From Oscillospiraceae bacterium (GTDB lineage: Bacteria > Bacillota > Clostridia > Oscillospirales > Oscillospiraceae): a stretch of DNA of 6,802 nt. Shown piece by piece: positions 5,412-6,802 of the stretch. Position numbers and translations under genes: made by a program. Numbering within the stretch: position 1 is the first letter of the stretch; each line of letters starts with the position of its first letter. The notes under the pieces were generated by a model. The model did not search any database and had not been told where the DNA came from. It saw nothing but the letters and a program-made list of their open reading frames with translations. The stretch lies in the NCBI GenBank assembly GCA_015068335.1, contig SVKT01000087.1, forward strand, positions 1 to 6,802, given 5' to 3'.

Positions 5412-6802
5412 TCAGCGCTCCAACCAGACCATCAGCGCCGTCACATCGGCCGGAGAAACGCCGGAGATGCGGCTGGCCTGTCCCAGATCCAGCGGGCGGA
5501 TGGCGGAGAGTTTTTCCCGCGCTTCCAGGCGCAGTCCCTGGATGCTATTGTAGTCCAGATCGGCGGGCAGTTTGCGGGACTCCATTTTCCGGAAGTCCTC
5601 CACCTGCTTCATCTGGCGCTGGATGTAGCCCTCGTATTTCACGGTGATCTCCACCTGCTCCGCCACGTCCGCACCGATCTCGGGGCGGGTGGGGTCGAAG
5701 GGCGCAAGTTCCTCATAGCGCAGTTGGGGGCGGCGCAGCAGGGCGATGAGGGGGCAGCCGTCGGTGACGTCCGCCGTGCCCTTTTCCGCAAGGAAGGCGG
5801 ACAGGGCCGGGGAGGGCGACGCGCCGGTATGGGTCAGACGGCGGATCTCCCGCTCCACGGCGGCGTATTTTTCCGTCACGGCGTCCATCTGCTCCTGCGA
5901 AACAAGGCCGATCTCGTAGCCCCGATGGGTCAGACGCTTGTCGGCATTGTCCTGGCGGAGCAGCAGGCGATACTCGCTGCGGGAGGTCATAATGCGGTAA
6001 GGCTCGTTGGTGCCCTTGGTCACCAGATCGTCGATGAGGGTGCCGATGTAACTTTCGCTGCGGGAGAGGATGAAGTCGCTCTCGCCCCGCAGTTTGCGCA
6101 CGGCGTTGACGCCGGCCACAAAGCCCTGCACGGCAGCCTCCTCATAGCCGGAGGAACCGTTGAACTGGCCTGCGCCGTAGAGGTGTGCCACCTGCTTGGT
6201 TTCCAGCGTGGCGTGGAGGGCCAGGGGGTCGATGCAGTCGTATTCGATGGCGTAGGCGGGGCGGGACATCACCGCCCGGCGCAGACCCGGCACGCTGTGG
6301 AGCATCTCCACCTGCACGGATTCCGGCAGGGAGGAGGAGAAGCCCTGAATGTACAGTTCGTCGGTGTTGGTGCCCATCGGCTCTACGAAGAGTTGGTGGC
6401 GCTGCTTGTCCGGGAAGCGGACGATCTTCGTTTCAAAGGAGGGACAATAGCGCGGGCCGACGCCCTCGATGAGGCCGGAGTACATAGGAGCCAGGTGCAG
6501 ATTGTCCTCCACGATGCGCTTGGTCTCGGCGGTGGTCCAGGTCAGCCAGCACACCGCCTGATTTTCGGGCGGATTCTTTGTAGAATAGGAGAAGGGGACA
6601 GGCAGTTCGTCGCCGCTCTGCACTTCCATCTCGTCAAAGTCCACGGTACGCGCCAGCACGCGGGGCGGCGTGCCGGTCTTGAATCGGCGCAGGGGCAGCC
6701 CCAGGTTTTGCAGGCACTCGGTCAGGCGGAGGGAGGCGTGCATCCCGTCGGGGCCGGAATCCTCAATGCACTCGCCGATGATGGTGCGGCCGGTGAGATA
6801 GG
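5412..6802 (-). CDS. mnmG: tRNA uridine 5-carboxymethylaminomethyl modification enzyme MnmG, C-terminal part (5' end outside window)
   Basis: MnmG is an FAD- and NADH-dependent enzyme that, with the GTPase MnmE, installs (carboxymethyl)aminomethyl groups at C5 of wobble U34 in tRNAs reading NNA/NNG codons. About 462 residues are visible; the N-terminal FAD GxGxxG motif lies beyond the right edge, and the frame stays open to base 6802. Landmarks are RRFKTGTPPRV (visible residues 38-48), CWLTWTT (84-90) with the conserved catalytic Cys equivalent to E. coli Cys277, SGLIEGVGPRYCPSFETK (108-125), RPAYAIEYD (180-188), the FAD-proximal YGAGQFNGSSGYEEAA (208-223), the helical MnmE-binding region, and the conserved C-terminal GQASRISGVSPADV. 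The C-terminus is complete. The usual neighbours mnmE and rsmG are not visible; an alpha/beta hydrolase follows instead of rsmG. The ATG at 6743 is an internal Met, not the start, because family sequence continues upstream of it. Confidence 0.97.
   Translation of the reverse strand, partial: YLTGRTIIGECIEDSGPDGMHASLRLTECLQNLGLPLRRFKTGTPPRVLARTVDFDEMEVQSGDELPVPFSYSTKNPPENQAVCWLTWTTAETKRIVEDNLHLAPMYSGLIEGVGPRYCPSFETKIVRFPDKQRHQLFVEPMGTNTDELYIQGFSSSLPESVQVEMLHSVPGLRRAVMSRPAYAIEYDCIDPLALHATLETKQVAHLYGAGQFNGSSGYEEAAVQGFVAGVNAVRKLRGESDFILSRSESYIGTLIDDLVTKGTNEPYRIMTSRSEYRLLLRQDNADKRLTHRGYEIGLVSQEQMDAVTEKYAAVEREIRRLTHTGASPSPALSAFLAEKGTADVTDGCPLIALLRRPQLRYEELAPFDPTRPEIGADVAEQVEITVKYEGYIQRQMKQVEDFRKMESRKLPADLDYNSIQGLRLEAREKLSAIRPLDLGQASRISGVSPADVTALMVWLER

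Noticed and set aside
5412..6743. Taking the Met at 6743 as the start of mnmG
   Set aside because: In-frame sequence upstream (YLTGRTIIGE, then SGPDGM) matches the MnmG family, so the gene simply runs off the right edge.

Overview
The window looks like a chromosomal segment of a GC-rich, anaerobic Gram-positive bacterium, most likely from the Oscillospiraceae (Clostridium cluster IV). This is inferred from a pyruvate:ferredoxin oxidoreductase with very strong codon bias, AGGAGG-type ribosome sites, a lipid II amidation-type MurT/GatD pair, and Clostridia-like MnmG and lipoprotein sequences. No rRNA, tRNA, CRISPR array, insertion sequence or phage gene was seen.

Left part (1-2650, + strand). 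The C-terminal 484 residues of pyruvate:ferredoxin oxidoreductase (nifJ) enter from the left edge and end at 1456, followed by a strong hairpin terminator (1487-1523). An 11-bp perfect direct repeat flanks that terminator. A weak promoter candidate then precedes a two-gene unit: a small lipoprotein with a probable Ig-like domain (1610-2104) and a stand-alone AlbA_2/Schlafen-type domain protein (2158-2613). The unit ends in a bidirectional terminator (2619-2650) shared with the operon coming from the other side.

Right part (2655-6802, - strand). Reading leftward from the right edge, the order is mnmG (5' end outside the window), an alpha/beta hydrolase, a MurT-like ligase and a GatD-like glutamine amidotransferase. 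Junctions are 1 nt, a 4-nt ATGA overlap, and 3 nt, so this is almost certainly one translationally coupled operon ending at the shared terminator. MnmG modifies wobble uridine of tRNAs. In known systems MurT activates the D-Glu carboxylate of lipid II with ATP, and GatD supplies ammonia from glutamine to make D-isoglutamine.

The most notable point is that this MurT/GatD pair keeps the family architecture but departs from consensus at several active-site motifs. GatD keeps its Cys, but the usual YLHGP histidine position is Thr with a His two residues earlier. MurT lacks recognisable KNPAG and ADGxD motifs. This may be a divergent subfamily with a different substrate or chemistry, and the coupled hydrolase could belong to it. 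No wholly new system is evident beyond this.
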